From positions 248,001-312,000 of the forward strand of contig NZ_JAHCQH010000015.1 in the NCBI RefSeq assembly GCF_018449475.1: 64,000 nt of DNA, in the 5' to 3' direction. Source of the stretch: Ancylobacter radicis. Lineage in GTDB: Bacteria > Pseudomonadota > Alphaproteobacteria > Rhizobiales > Xanthobacteraceae. Under the pieces are notes generated by a model that ran no database searches, was not told the DNA's origin, and saw nothing but the letters and a program-made list of their open reading frames with translations. Each line of letters starts with the position of its first letter. Positions within the stretch are counted from its first letter, which is position 1. Made by a program: the position numbers and the translations under genes. This document shows positions 50,276 to 59,380 of this stretch, one piece after another.

Positions 50276-51274
50276 ATGCCGTTCAGCGACGATAGCCATC
50301 CCCTTCGAAACGTGAGTAATCTCCAGCGCGCGCTGCAGGCTGCGGGGGTTGCCCTGTGGTCGTGGCACGTCGAGACCGATGCCTTCTCGATGGACGAGCA
50401 GGCCTTCAATTTATGGGGGCTGCCGCCGACCAGCCACGTCACCTTCGAGGATCTTTCGTCGCGTATCCACCCGGCGGACCGGGACCGGGTGCGGGCGGCC
50501 TTCACCGCCACCCGCGCCTTGGTCGGGGCCTATGAAATCGACTTCCGCATTCTGCTCGGTCAGGAGATCCGCTGGATTTCCGCGCGCGGCCTCGGCAATG
50601 ACGAGGGGCTGCACAAGGGCCACATGTCCGGCGTGTTCCTCGACGTCACCGGCCGCAAGCAGGCGGAAGAAGGCCACGAACTGCTCGCCGGCGAGATGAG
50701 CCACCGGGTCAAGAACCTGCTGGCCATTGCCTCCGGTCTCACCACCCTGACGTCGCGCTCGGCCCGTTCGGTCGAGGAAATGGCGAAGGAACTCACGCAG
50801 CGCCTGACCGCTCTGGGCCGGGCCCATGACGCGGTCCGCCCGCTTGCCGGGAATCAGGGCCGGGCCGCGCTGCTGGGCGACCTGATCGCCATATTGCTGG
50901 CCCCCTATGACGACACCGGCGCGTTCAGCGGCCGGGTTCGCGTCGCGGTGCCCCGCATGGGCATCGGCGAGCAGTCGGCCACCACCCTCGCCCTGGCGAT
51001 CCACGAACTGGCCACCAATTCCCTCAAATACGGCGCTCTGTCGGTGAGTTCGGGGATGCTCGACATCTCCGGGAGCTCGACCGAGGAGGAGGTCTGCATG
51101 GTGTGGACCGAGCGGGGCGGCCCCGCCGTGGAATCGCGGGGCAGCGAAGGCTACGGGACCAAGCTTCTCAACCGCAGCGTGGCCGGCCAGCTCGGCGGCT
51201 CGATCACCACCGACTGGTCCGATGACGGCATCATCGTCACGCTCACCATGAACGCCGAGAAACTGGCCACCTGA
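50276..51274 (+). CDS. HWE-family sensor histidine kinase with PAS domain
   Basis: 332 aa, soluble. A PAS fold is at residues about 12-130 (LWSWHVETDAFSMDEQAFNLWG..SGVFLDVTGRK). The dimerisation box is ELLAGEMSHRVKNLLAIA with phospho-acceptor His143, of HWE/HisKA_2 type. N-box AIHELATNSLKYGAL and TERGGPAV, GYGTKLL follow. The HWE-defining Trp-x-Glu appears as VWTERGG. Such kinases in Rhizobiales sense light, stress or density and often signal through PhyR or receiver-only proteins. No response regulator is adjacent, so it is an orphan. Confidence 0.92.
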   Translation: MPFSDDSHPLRNVSNLQRALQAAGVALWSWHVETDAFSMDEQAFNLWGLPPTSHVTFEDLSSRIHPADRDRVRAAFTATRALVGAYEIDFRILLGQEIRWISARGLGNDEGLHKGHMSGVFLDVTGRKQAEEGHELLAGEMSHRVKNLLAIASGLTTLTSRSARSVEEMAKELTQRLTALGRAHDAVRPLAGNQGRAALLGDLIAILLAPYDDTGAFSGRVRVAVPRMGIGEQSATTLALAIHELATNSLKYGALSVSSGMLDISGSSTEEEVCMVWTERGGPAVESRGSEGYGTKLLNRSVAGQLGGSITTDWSDDGIIVTLTMNAEKLAT

Positions 51275-51330
51275 CCCCCGCCCGCCCGGCAAGACCGGCC
51301 CGCCGTCAGGCTGGCCTGCCGTCAGGCCGG

Positions 51331-52554
51331 TCAGCGCATCAGGCCGGCGGCGCGCAGGGCGTCCTCGATGGTCTTCTTCACGCTGAACGCATCGGCGCCG
51401 GGCGGCTGCAAGGCCGGGCCGGTCCCATAGGTTTTCGCCCGGGACGTGGCGGGCACGGCGGCGGGCGACGCAGCGGGTGCGGCGTCCTGGCCGGTCACGG
51501 CACGTGGCCGCCTCCGCGCCGCCGGCGCCAGCGGCGCCACTGGGCGTGCGGGCAATGCCGCGCGGGTCTGCGGCGCGTCCGCGAGGCCCCAGAAGCGGGC
51601 GATCTCGCGGGTGGAGGAGATGCCGACATCCAGCATATAGGGGCCGGGCACGCCGAGACCGTCGCCGAGCGGCGTGCCATGGCCCATGGAAGCGACCGTG
51701 TTCAGCTCGATCACCGCCTCGCCCGCGCCATTGCACCAGGTCCGCCGGGCGCGCACGCCCAGCATCTCCTCCCGCGTCGGCGTCTCGCCGAGATGGTGGA
51801 CATGGCGCCATTGCGCGGCGATGTCCTCCGCGTTGGACGGGGCGACCGTGTGATCGGCCGATCCCTGCCAGATGGCGATCCGGGGCCACGGACCGCCATG
51901 GTCGGAAGCCTCGCGCAGCAGCGCCCAGAGTTCCTCGTCCGAGGCCGCTCCCTGGCCGCGCATGCAGTCGAACGCTTCCGGCACCGTGCTCGCGCAGCCA
52001 TAGGCCAGGCCGGCAATGATGGCGCCGCCGGCGAACACTTCCGGGTAGGCCGCGAGCATGACCGAGGTCATCGCGCCGCCGGCCGACAGCCCGGTGATGA
52101 AAACGCGCGCGGAATCGATGGCGTGAACCTGCCCCAGCGCGTCGATCATCTGGCGGATGGACAGCGCCTCGCCGGCATCGCGGCGGGCATCGCCCGGTCG
52201 AAACCAGTTGAAGCACAGATTGGGGTTGTTGAGGCGGCTCTGCTCCGGGTAGAGCAGCGCGAAACCGGCCTCGTCCGCCAGCGTCGACCAGCCGGCGCGG
52301 TGGTCGTAGCCGGCCGCGTTCTGGGTGCAGCCATGCAGTACCACCACCAGCGGCGCGCCGGGCGGCAGGTCCGGGGGAAGGTAGAAGCGCGCGGTCAGGG
52401 CGCCGGGGTTCGATCCGAAATCCGCGAGCACCGCCAGCCGGTCGGAAGATTCCGTCTCTCTGGAATAGGCCCCGTCCCTAAGAAAGGCTCCATCCCTGAA
52501 AAAGGCCCCCTGTCTTCCGCCGAAACTGGCGAAATCGGCCATCATGTCTGACAT
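51331..52554 (-). CDS. PHB depolymerase-like esterase (alpha/beta hydrolase, LpqC/PhaZ type)
   Basis: 407 aa. The core is an esterase-PHB family hydrolase: oxyanion segment LVVVLHGCTQNAAGYDH, nucleophile GLSAGG (Ser157), acid region WQGSADHTVAPSN and histidine MGHGTPL. No signal peptide, so action on intracellular polymer or short oligomers is likely. The N-terminus holds three near-copies of GAxxRDGA, and the last 70 residues are Ala/Pro-rich ending in a helical KKTIEDALRAAGLMR. Start at 52554 (MSDMMADF) is uncertain by a few codons. A PhaR-like palindrome lies about 80 bases upstream. Confidence 0.87.
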   Translation of the reverse strand: MSDMMADFASFGGRQGAFFRDGAFLRDGAYSRETESSDRLAVLADFGSNPGALTARFYLPPDLPPGAPLVVVLHGCTQNAAGYDHRAGWSTLADEAGFALLYPEQSRLNNPNLCFNWFRPGDARRDAGEALSIRQMIDALGQVHAIDSARVFITGLSAGGAMTSVMLAAYPEVFAGGAIIAGLAYGCASTVPEAFDCMRGQGAASDEELWALLREASDHGGPWPRIAIWQGSADHTVAPSNAEDIAAQWRHVHHLGETPTREEMLGVRARRTWCNGAGEAVIELNTVASMGHGTPLGDGLGVPGPYMLDVGISSTREIARFWGLADAPQTRAALPARPVAPLAPAARRRPRAVTGQDAAPAASPAAVPATSRAKTYGTGPALQPPGADAFSVKKTIEDALRAAGLMR

Positions 52555-52630
52555 TTTACGCAATGGAGGCGTCCTTGTTGTGCGCCCGACATCGCAGGGC
52601 TCATCTGCTAACGCCGTCGCAGCAAGATTG

Positions 52631-52646
52631 TTGCTGCACTGCACAA
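52631..52646. promoter_or_regulatory. PhaR-like box upstream of the depolymerase-like gene
   Basis: TTGCTGCACTGCACAA contains the palindrome TGCACTGCA. TGCA-rich sites of this kind bind the PHA regulator PhaR in Alphaproteobacteria. About 77-92 bases from the gene start. Confidence 0.45.
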
Positions 52647-52730
52647 TAACAAGGGATGTGTGCGGAAAGAGGCGATGCGACTCACATTTGGGTGACGGGC
52701 GGCGCCTCGGGGCCCCGCAATTCGGGCGGC

Positions 52731-53228
52731 CTAGCCGCCGAACTTCAGGCTGAGGGCCTGCCAGGCGCGGCGGGCATTGCTCGCGATGTGCTCGCAGCTC
52801 GCTTGGACATCGGAGAACATCGCCGAGTCGCCCATCCGCTTTTCGATCGCGGCGGCGTGCAGCATGATCGCCGTCAACGCGCTGTTGGTCACCATGAAGT
52901 CGCCATGGTCCATGTCGGTGTCCGACGCCACGAGATAGGGGGCCCTGCCCGGCGGCAGAATCCACTCGAAGATCGGCTCGCCGTCGCGCTCGACGGTCAG
53001 ACGGCCGCCGATGACCTGGGCCTTCGCGTCGTGGGCCAGCTGAACATTCGACCGCACCCGCCGCGCCAGTTCACCGGGGGTGCGCACCACCTGCTCGATT
53101 TCCAGATGCGCTTCCTTGCGCAAGGCCTCGGTCAGCGAGCGGAGCGCCAGATAGCGTTCGCACTCGGTGAGCTGCTTTTGCAGCATCGCCGAGACCAGTT
53201 CGCGATCCAGTTGCAGATTAAGCCGCAT
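52731..53228 (-). CDS. Conserved hypothetical protein (165 aa)
   Basis: I do not recognise the family. The sequence begins MRLNLQLDRELVSAMLQKQ and is mixed helix/strand. The middle has VRTPGELARRVRSNVQLAHDAKAQVIG and a strand pair ERDGEPIFEWILPPG; the end is a helix (ASNARRAWQALSLKFGG). No signal or membrane segments. The start is 53228, before which GGGAAC is seen. Codon use matches neighbours, so it is a native gene. Both flanking genes are unrelated, giving no functional hint. Confidence 0.7.
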   Translation of the reverse strand: MRLNLQLDRELVSAMLQKQLTECERYLALRSLTEALRKEAHLEIEQVVRTPGELARRVRSNVQLAHDAKAQVIGGRLTVERDGEPIFEWILPPGRAPYLVASDTDMDHGDFMVTNSALTAIMLHAAAIEKRMGDSAMFSDVQASCEHIASNARRAWQALSLKFGG

Positions 53229-53316
53229 GACGGTTGTTCCCGGCGCCGGACGGTCTGCCGTCCTGCGAGGGGAAGCTACCCGCTCACCGTTCGCGCGGGT
53301 GTAAATTAGTGAAAAA

Positions 53317-54510
53317 TCAGCTCCGCTCCGCCGCCGGCCGGGCCACCTCCCCACGCAGCGAGAAGGCGAACAGGCCGGCGGCCACCATGACGGTGGCGAC
53401 CGCCGTGCCGACCAGCAGATTGACCCCGGTGGAATAGAGGATGCCGGCGATCGCCGGGCCGCTGGCGAGGCCGAGCTTGGAGGCAAAGCCAGCCAGCACC
53501 GCCGCCCGGCCGCTGCTGTCGTCCCGCGCGCACAGGGCGAAACCATAGGGCAGCGCGATCGCCATGGTGAAGAAGATGGCGGCCACCGCCAGCGCATAGA
53601 GCGCGGGGCTGGCGCCGGCCATCACCAGCAGCTTGGACAGGCCGGCGGCGGCCACCACGGGGACCAGCGGCATCCAGCCGTAGCGCCGGCTGAGCATGAG
53701 CATGATGAGGGCGCCGGGCACGCCCGCCCCCAGGCTGAAGGCCACAACCGTGCCGGCGAACACCGCCGAATGCCCGAAATCGACGGCGATGCCGATCAGA
53801 AACGCCCCCAGCCCCAGATTGGCCGCCTGAAACAGGAACAGGGCGCCAATGCGCGCCATCAGCGGCACCGGCCATCGCCCGCGCGGCGCGGTCTTCCGTC
53901 CCGGCACCCCGGTGCCCGGCTGACGGAAGGTCGGCAGCCGCAGGAGCAGCACCAGCGCGATCAGGCTGAACGCGACCAGAATGGCGAACACCATGCCTTG
54001 CTGGAAGAAGCTCGACGCGAAGATCGAGGCCACGATGCCGACGCCGCCAAAGCCGAAATGGAAGATGAAGAGAATGCCGAAGCCGCGCCGCGGATCGGCC
54101 ATCTGCGCCAGCAGGGCATAGGTCACGCCGACCAGCAGGCCGCCGGCGACGCCGTGCAGGAAGCGCAGCACCACCAGCATCTCGAAGCCTTTGGCGCCCA
54201 TGCTGGCGAGATCGGCCACCACCAGCGCCAGCAGCAGCGCCGCCGAGAGCGGCCGCCAGGCGATGCGCGGCACGAGGAAGAGAGCAGCCAGCGCCCCAAA
54301 GGTCGAGCCATAGCCATTGCTGGCGGCGACATAGCCGGCCTGCGCCGGGCTGAGGCCATATTCGGTGCGGAGCGCGGCGATGATCGCCGGCATGATGTCG
54401 ATGTAGAGCGGCCCGGCCATCGCCACCATGGCGACCATGACATAGACCGAGAGGGTCGCAGGGGGCGCCACCTCCGGGCCGGCAGACAAAGGCGCGGGGG
54501 CGGAAGGCAT
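53317..54510 (-). CDS. Major facilitator superfamily transporter
   Basis: 397 aa, about twelve membrane helices. The N-terminal half has SVYVMVAMVAMAGPLYIDIMPAII and YVAASNGYGSTFGALAALFLVP; the second half starts near PLMARIGALFLF. No strong subfamily motif was recognised, so the substrate is unknown. The start at 54510 follows AGGGATCC. It lies 133 bases downstream of the large regulator on the same strand and may be its target. Confidence 0.85.
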   Translation of the reverse strand: MPSAPAPLSAGPEVAPPATLSVYVMVAMVAMAGPLYIDIMPAIIAALRTEYGLSPAQAGYVAASNGYGSTFGALAALFLVPRIAWRPLSAALLLALVVADLASMGAKGFEMLVVLRFLHGVAGGLLVGVTYALLAQMADPRRGFGILFIFHFGFGGVGIVASIFASSFFQQGMVFAILVAFSLIALVLLLRLPTFRQPGTGVPGRKTAPRGRWPVPLMARIGALFLFQAANLGLGAFLIGIAVDFGHSAVFAGTVVAFSLGAGVPGALIMLMLSRRYGWMPLVPVVAAAGLSKLLVMAGASPALYALAVAAIFFTMAIALPYGFALCARDDSSGRAAVLAGFASKLGLASGPAIAGILYSTGVNLLVGTAVATVMVAAGLFAFSLRGEVARPAAERS

Positions 54511-54643
54511 GCGGCCGGGATCCCTGACATTGGAAGCGAGCGCGCACCTTGTCAGACCGACCCGCTTTGCGTCTATGACCGAGGCGGACGCGACGGTGGG
54601 TCGCCGACTCTTTCCACAACGCCCGGAAGTGCCGGCGCGGCGA

Positions 54644-57370
54644 TCAGGGGAGGCCGAGGCGCCGCGCGACGATGTTGCAGCGCGCCAGCCAGGCTTCCAT
54701 GCCGTCCCGGCGGGCGAGGTCGCGCGCCCGCTCGATGCAGGCCACCGCGTCGGCCGGCCGCGCGGCCTCATAAAGCACGGCCTGCACGCGCAGCAGTTCG
54801 GGCAGGATCCAGCCTTCGCGGCTCGCCTGCGCCAGCGCGATCGCCTCCTCGATCCGATGCTGGGCCGCCTCCCCGTCGCCGCGCGCGTGAAGCGCCTGCG
54901 CGAGGTGCCCGAGGAACATCGCCCGGCGGATCGGCCACCCCGTGCGGGCAAGCTGTTTCAGCCCCTCCGTCAGATCGTCCACCGCCCCCGGCGCGTCGCC
55001 CCGCGCCAGAAGCAGGGCGCCCCGGAAGCACTGTCCCCAGGCGCTCCAGGGCCCGAACAGAAGCTTGCCGGACAATTCCTGAAGCAGATCGACCCGCTCC
55101 TCCAGCAGATCCAGCGCGCCGGCGTGAAGCGCCACCGGGCACCCCGACTCGACCAGCACCAGCGACAGCGTCGTCGCATGGCCGCGCGCGCGCGCATCCG
55201 CCACGCAGGCGGCGGCGATGGTCAGCGCCAGTTCCTGATGCCCGAGCAGCCAGAGCGTCTGCGAGTGATAGGCACGCGCATTGAGTTCCTGGTCGAACTG
55301 CATGCGCACCACCGCGCTGCTGTCGGCCCCGCCGTCATTGAGCGCGGCTTCGAGGGAGAGGCGGGCCGCCCGCACATCGCCGAGATAGTACTGGGCAAAG
55401 CCCCTGAGCCGATGGCCGGTCCGCACATGGCTGGTGGTGGAGAACCGCGCCTCCTCCTCGGCCAGCCGCGTGAAACGGTCGGCGATGTCGAGCGCCGCCG
55501 GGTAATGGCCCGAGGACAGCTCGACCAGAAACACGCACCAGAGCGCGCGCAGTTCGAGCCCGATATTGTCCGCCCCCTGGGCGATCCGCCAGGCATGGGC
55601 GAGCGTCTCACGCGCCTGCGGCGTCGGGCCGACCGTGTAGACCAGCGCGGTGCCGAGCGCGCAGAGCAGCGTCACCTCGCGCACCGGATCGGGCTGCGCG
55701 CGCAGCGCCAGTGCCGTCATCGCCCGCTCGAACAGGCCGCGCGCCTCGTCGACCAGCGAAAGCTGGAACCACAGCACGGCCGAGACGGCGGTCAGTTCGG
55801 CCCCGAGTTCCGGGTCGCCCTCCGGCCCGAAGCACCAGTCCAGCGCCAGCCGCAGATTGTCGATCTGGCCGGCATAGGTGTTCACCCACGCCGTGGCCGG
55901 AACGCGCGCCCATTCGCTCTCGGCAAGCTGCATCGCCTCCTTCATGTACAGCGCATGCCGGCGCCGCAGCCGGCCGACCTCGCCGCGGACGCGCAGCTTG
56001 TCCAGCGCATAGGCGCGGGTGGTCTCCAGCAGCCGGTAGCGCGGCACGGCCTGCGAAAAGTCGGCGCTGACCAGCGACTTGGCGACCAGATTGGTGAGAT
56101 TTTCGATCGTGTCCCAGCTCGGCTCATCGAAGGACGCGACGCGGGCGGCCGCCTCCAGCGAGAAATGACCGACAAAGGTGCCGAGCCGCGCCAGCGTGAC
56201 CTGCTCGCCCGGTGTGAGATGGTCATAGCTCCAGTTGAGCGTCGCCAGCAGCGTCTGGTGCCGCTTGAGCGCGGTGCGCCGCCCCGCCACCAGCAGGCGC
56301 AGCACATTGTCGAGCCGCTCCGCCAGCCCGTGCACGCCGAAAGCGTCGATCCGCCCGGCCGCAAGCTCGATCGCCAGCGGAATGCCGTCGAGATGCCGGC
56401 ACAGCGCGACAATCGCGGCGATCTCGTCCGGCGGCGGGTCGTAACTGCCCAGCGCCGCCGCCGCACGGTCGATGAACAGCCGGACGGCGGGCAGCGCCAG
56501 CGCCCGCTCCGGGTCCAGATCGGCGGCGTTCTGCGGCACGTCGAGGCCGGGCAGCCGCAGCACGTACTCGCCCTGCGTGCGCAGCGGCTCGCGGCTGGTC
56601 GCCAGCACGCGCACCCCGACGCCCTTCTGCAGCAGCAGGTCGGCGGCGTGGGCGGCGGTGTCGATCACATGCTCGCAATTGTCGAGAATGATGAGCCCGT
56701 GCGCCACCGGCAGGGGATCGGCCATCTGCCAGTGCGCGATCCCCAGCGTCATGCCGACCGCCGTCGCCACCGCCTGCTCGACATGGGCGGGATCGGCGAT
56801 CTGGGCAAAATCGACCAGGATGACGGCGCCGTTGTCGGGCAGACTCGCCCGCGCCACCTCGATCGCCACCGTGGTCTTGCCGACACCGCCGGCCCCGACC
56901 AGCGTCACCAGCCGATGCCGGCCGAGTTCCGCCCGGATCGCGGCGACCACCGCCTCGCGGCCGATCGCCGGCGTGACCGCCAGAGGCAGGTTCTCCCGCG
57001 CCGCGCTCGGCGCCGGCGGGAAGGCGCGCTCGGCTTCCCCGAGATCGACGATGCGGACGGGGGCTATGAAGCTGTAGCCGACGCGGGTGGCGTTGACGAT
57101 GTAGCGTTGCCCGGCCTGACCGTCGCCGAGAATGCGGCGCAGCGCCGCCATCTGCACCCGCAGATTGGCTTCCTCGACAAAGAGATTGGGCCAGGCCCGC
57201 GTCAGCAGCTCCTGCTTGCCGACCACCTTGCCCTGCTGCTCGATGAGCACGGTCAGGAGCTCAAGCGCCCGGCCGCCCATCGCCACGGGCACGCCGTCCT
57301 TCAGCAATTGCTTCGACCCTAGCAACAAGGTGAAGGGACCGAAGACGGCAGCTTCGGAAGCAGATTTCAT
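54644..57370 (-). CDS. Large transcriptional regulator: OmpR-type winged helix, NB-ARC-like NTPase, TPR-like C-terminus
   Basis: 908 aa. The winged helix (residues about 5-105) is of the trans_reg_C type (VAMGGRALELLTVLIEQQGKVVGKQELLTRAWP..RVGYSFIAPV). The P-loop LVGAGGVGKTT is at about 155-165 with Walker B LIILDNCEHV and sensor LATSREPL, and a winged-helix-like arm follows to about residue 460. The rest is helical TPR-like. This STAND architecture (AfsR/CadC-type hybrids) couples ligand sensing to NTP-dependent activation. The start at 57370 (MKSASEAAVF) is followed directly by the domain. No partner sensor is evident. Confidence 0.92.
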   Translation of the reverse strand: MKSASEAAVFGPFTLLLGSKQLLKDGVPVAMGGRALELLTVLIEQQGKVVGKQELLTRAWPNLFVEEANLRVQMAALRRILGDGQAGQRYIVNATRVGYSFIAPVRIVDLGEAERAFPPAPSAARENLPLAVTPAIGREAVVAAIRAELGRHRLVTLVGAGGVGKTTVAIEVARASLPDNGAVILVDFAQIADPAHVEQAVATAVGMTLGIAHWQMADPLPVAHGLIILDNCEHVIDTAAHAADLLLQKGVGVRVLATSREPLRTQGEYVLRLPGLDVPQNAADLDPERALALPAVRLFIDRAAAALGSYDPPPDEIAAIVALCRHLDGIPLAIELAAGRIDAFGVHGLAERLDNVLRLLVAGRRTALKRHQTLLATLNWSYDHLTPGEQVTLARLGTFVGHFSLEAAARVASFDEPSWDTIENLTNLVAKSLVSADFSQAVPRYRLLETTRAYALDKLRVRGEVGRLRRRHALYMKEAMQLAESEWARVPATAWVNTYAGQIDNLRLALDWCFGPEGDPELGAELTAVSAVLWFQLSLVDEARGLFERAMTALALRAQPDPVREVTLLCALGTALVYTVGPTPQARETLAHAWRIAQGADNIGLELRALWCVFLVELSSGHYPAALDIADRFTRLAEEEARFSTTSHVRTGHRLRGFAQYYLGDVRAARLSLEAALNDGGADSSAVVRMQFDQELNARAYHSQTLWLLGHQELALTIAAACVADARARGHATTLSLVLVESGCPVALHAGALDLLEERVDLLQELSGKLLFGPWSAWGQCFRGALLLARGDAPGAVDDLTEGLKQLARTGWPIRRAMFLGHLAQALHARGDGEAAQHRIEEAIALAQASREGWILPELLRVQAVLYEAARPADAVACIERARDLARRDGMEAWLARCNIVARRLGLP

Positions 57371-57549
57371 GCGGCTTATGGTGGTTCCGGCCCGAGCCCC
57401 AGCCATAGATCACATTACATCCGGCGCCTTCAACCCTCGACCGCACACGACGGTAATGGGGTCCAGTCGGCCGGTGTGGCGGCCTCGCGCCCACGCGCCC
57501 GCTGCCCTGCGCAACGAGAGGAGTGCGCCCGGCGCAGGCTGTCAGGGCG

Positions 57550-59199
57550 TCACGGCGTCCCGGCGGGCGACACGTAATAGGTCTCCGCCAGATCGGTCTC
57601 GCGCAGCAATATCCGGGCGAGATCGGTGGAGATACGGCGCTGGCGCACCATGCCGATCACCGCCGCGCGTTCCGCCCGCAGCGCCAGCAGGCGCAGCCCG
57701 CGCTCCTCCTGAACGGTCTTCGCGATATCCGCCCGGTCCTCCGGCTGCGTCGCGTCCTTGTCGCTCGACAATTGCGTGAGCCGGCGCTGATAGTCGCCGG
57801 TCACCAGCGCCGCGGCGGCGACAAAGCCGCTTTCCGGGGCGGGATGGCCGGTCTCGGCGGTTGCCACCGCCGCCAGCGCGGCCTGGGCGACCTCGATGCG
57901 GGCCTCCAGCGCGCGCTGCGTCTCATCGGGTTCTGCCGTCAGGGCGACGCCCCGCAGCAGCCCCGGCAAGGTCAGGTTGGCGAGCACGAGGGAGGCGACG
58001 ATCACCCCGGCCGCGATGAAGATGACGAGGTCGCGGGCCGGGAAGGCCGAGCCGTCGGCAATCGTCAGCGGAATGCTCATCGCTCCCGCCAGCGTGACCG
58101 CACCCCTCACCCCGGCCACCGACATCGCCGTGACGAGGCGCCAGTCGGGCCGTGACGGGATGGGCCCGCCGCCGGGATGGCGGATCCAGACGATGGCGGT
58201 CACCCAGACGAAGCGGAGCACGGCCAGCGCCAGGGTGATGGCGGCGATATAGAGCCCCAGCCAGCCGAAGCCGCGATGGCCGTCCTCGGCCATGCTTGCA
58301 TTGATGTTCGCCAGCACGCTCGGCAACTGCTCGCCCAGCAGCAGGAAGATGATGCCGTTGAGGGTGAACTGGACCGTCTCCCAGACCGTGGTGCGGCGGA
58401 TTCGGGTGATCGGCAGGACCAGGCCGCGCACTTCGAGCCGGCTCATCACCATGCCGGCCGCGACCGCCGCCAGCACCGCCGAACAGCCCGCGCGATCGGC
58501 GACGAGATAGGCGCCATAGGGAATGAGCAGGCTGATGATGATCTGCGACGAGGTCACCTCGCCAAGGCGCGAGACCACCCATGATTTGGCGCTGGAGACC
58601 AGCCAGGTCAGCGCCGCCCCGATGAACACCCCGCCCAGCGCGCTCCATGCCAGTTCGGCCAGCGCATCCCAGAAGTGGAAGGAACCCATCAGGGTCGCGG
58701 CGACCGCGAGGCGCAGGCACACCAGCCCCGAGGCATCGTTGAACAGCGCCTCGCCCTCCAGAATGCGCAGCATGCGGCGCGGCACGGGAACATTGGCCAC
58801 CATCGCCCCCGCCGCCACCACATCGGTCGGGGAGAGCACCGCCGCCAGCGCGAAGCAGACCGGCAGCGGCACGGCGGGAACCAGCACATGCACCAACCAA
58901 CCGAGGCCGAGCACGGTGAAGAAGACGAGGCCGAAGGCCAGCGACAGGACGATCCCGGCATTGTGCGACAGCTCCTCGGTCGGCACCCGCCAGCCATCGA
59001 GGAACAGCAGCGGCGGCAGGAACAGGACGAAGAACAGCTCCGGCTCAAGATCGACCGCGAAGGTGCCGGTGAGGCCGATCAGGGCGCCCAGAGCGATCTG
59101 CACCAGCGGCAACGCCACGCGGCCCTGCAACAGCCTCGCGATTCCGTGGCTGACCACGACGCCGAGCAGCAGAACAAGGATGATGTCGAAGTAACGCAT
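57550..59199 (-). CDS. CPA1-family Na+/H+ antiporter
   Basis: 549 aa, about twelve membrane helices and a C-terminal cytoplasmic tail of about 130 residues. The CPA1 signatures are LFFVLFLPPLLFLDGW, AAVLSPTDVVAAGA and the ion-binding EGEALFNDASGLV (Asn-Asp pair), with VAGVRGAVTLAGAMSIP late. It exchanges Na+ or K+ for protons at the inner membrane. The start ATG (59199) is preceded by a repeat-rich leader. It adds a second type of antiporter besides Mrp. Confidence 0.93.
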   Translation of the reverse strand: MRYFDIILVLLLGVVVSHGIARLLQGRVALPLVQIALGALIGLTGTFAVDLEPELFFVLFLPPLLFLDGWRVPTEELSHNAGIVLSLAFGLVFFTVLGLGWLVHVLVPAVPLPVCFALAAVLSPTDVVAAGAMVANVPVPRRMLRILEGEALFNDASGLVCLRLAVAATLMGSFHFWDALAELAWSALGGVFIGAALTWLVSSAKSWVVSRLGEVTSSQIIISLLIPYGAYLVADRAGCSAVLAAVAAGMVMSRLEVRGLVLPITRIRRTTVWETVQFTLNGIIFLLLGEQLPSVLANINASMAEDGHRGFGWLGLYIAAITLALAVLRFVWVTAIVWIRHPGGGPIPSRPDWRLVTAMSVAGVRGAVTLAGAMSIPLTIADGSAFPARDLVIFIAAGVIVASLVLANLTLPGLLRGVALTAEPDETQRALEARIEVAQAALAAVATAETGHPAPESGFVAAAALVTGDYQRRLTQLSSDKDATQPEDRADIAKTVQEERGLRLLALRAERAAVIGMVRQRRISTDLARILLRETDLAETYYVSPAGTP

Positions 59200-59205
59200 G
59201 CCGGC

Positions 59206-59280
59206 CCCTCGCCCTCCCGGAGGGCCTGTCTCCCGAGGGCCTGCCTCCCGGAGGTCGCACTACCGTAGGCTTGCCCTCGG
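59206..59280. repeat. Short imperfect tandem repeats upstream of the CPA1 antiporter
   Basis: Units of about 15 bases based on GGGCCTGYCTCCCG occur at 59222-59236 and 59237-59252, with degenerate copies on both sides to about 59280. They form the antiporter's leader region. Inverted CCCGGAGG elements inside them could fold into small hairpins. Confidence 0.5.
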
Positions 59281-59380
59281 GCGGGCATAGCCTAGAGGCG
59301 CCGGCCAAGGCGGTCTTTCGTGAGCCCACGCCGGAAAGGGCGCGCCCGCCGCCTGCGAACCCGCAACGACGGCTCCGCGC

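Noticed and set aside
54509-57322. Open frame of about 937 codons on the plus strand opposite the large regulator
   Set aside because: It mirrors the minus-strand regulator, is Arg/Gln/His-rich with no domain, and GC-rich codon use naturally leaves the antisense frame open.
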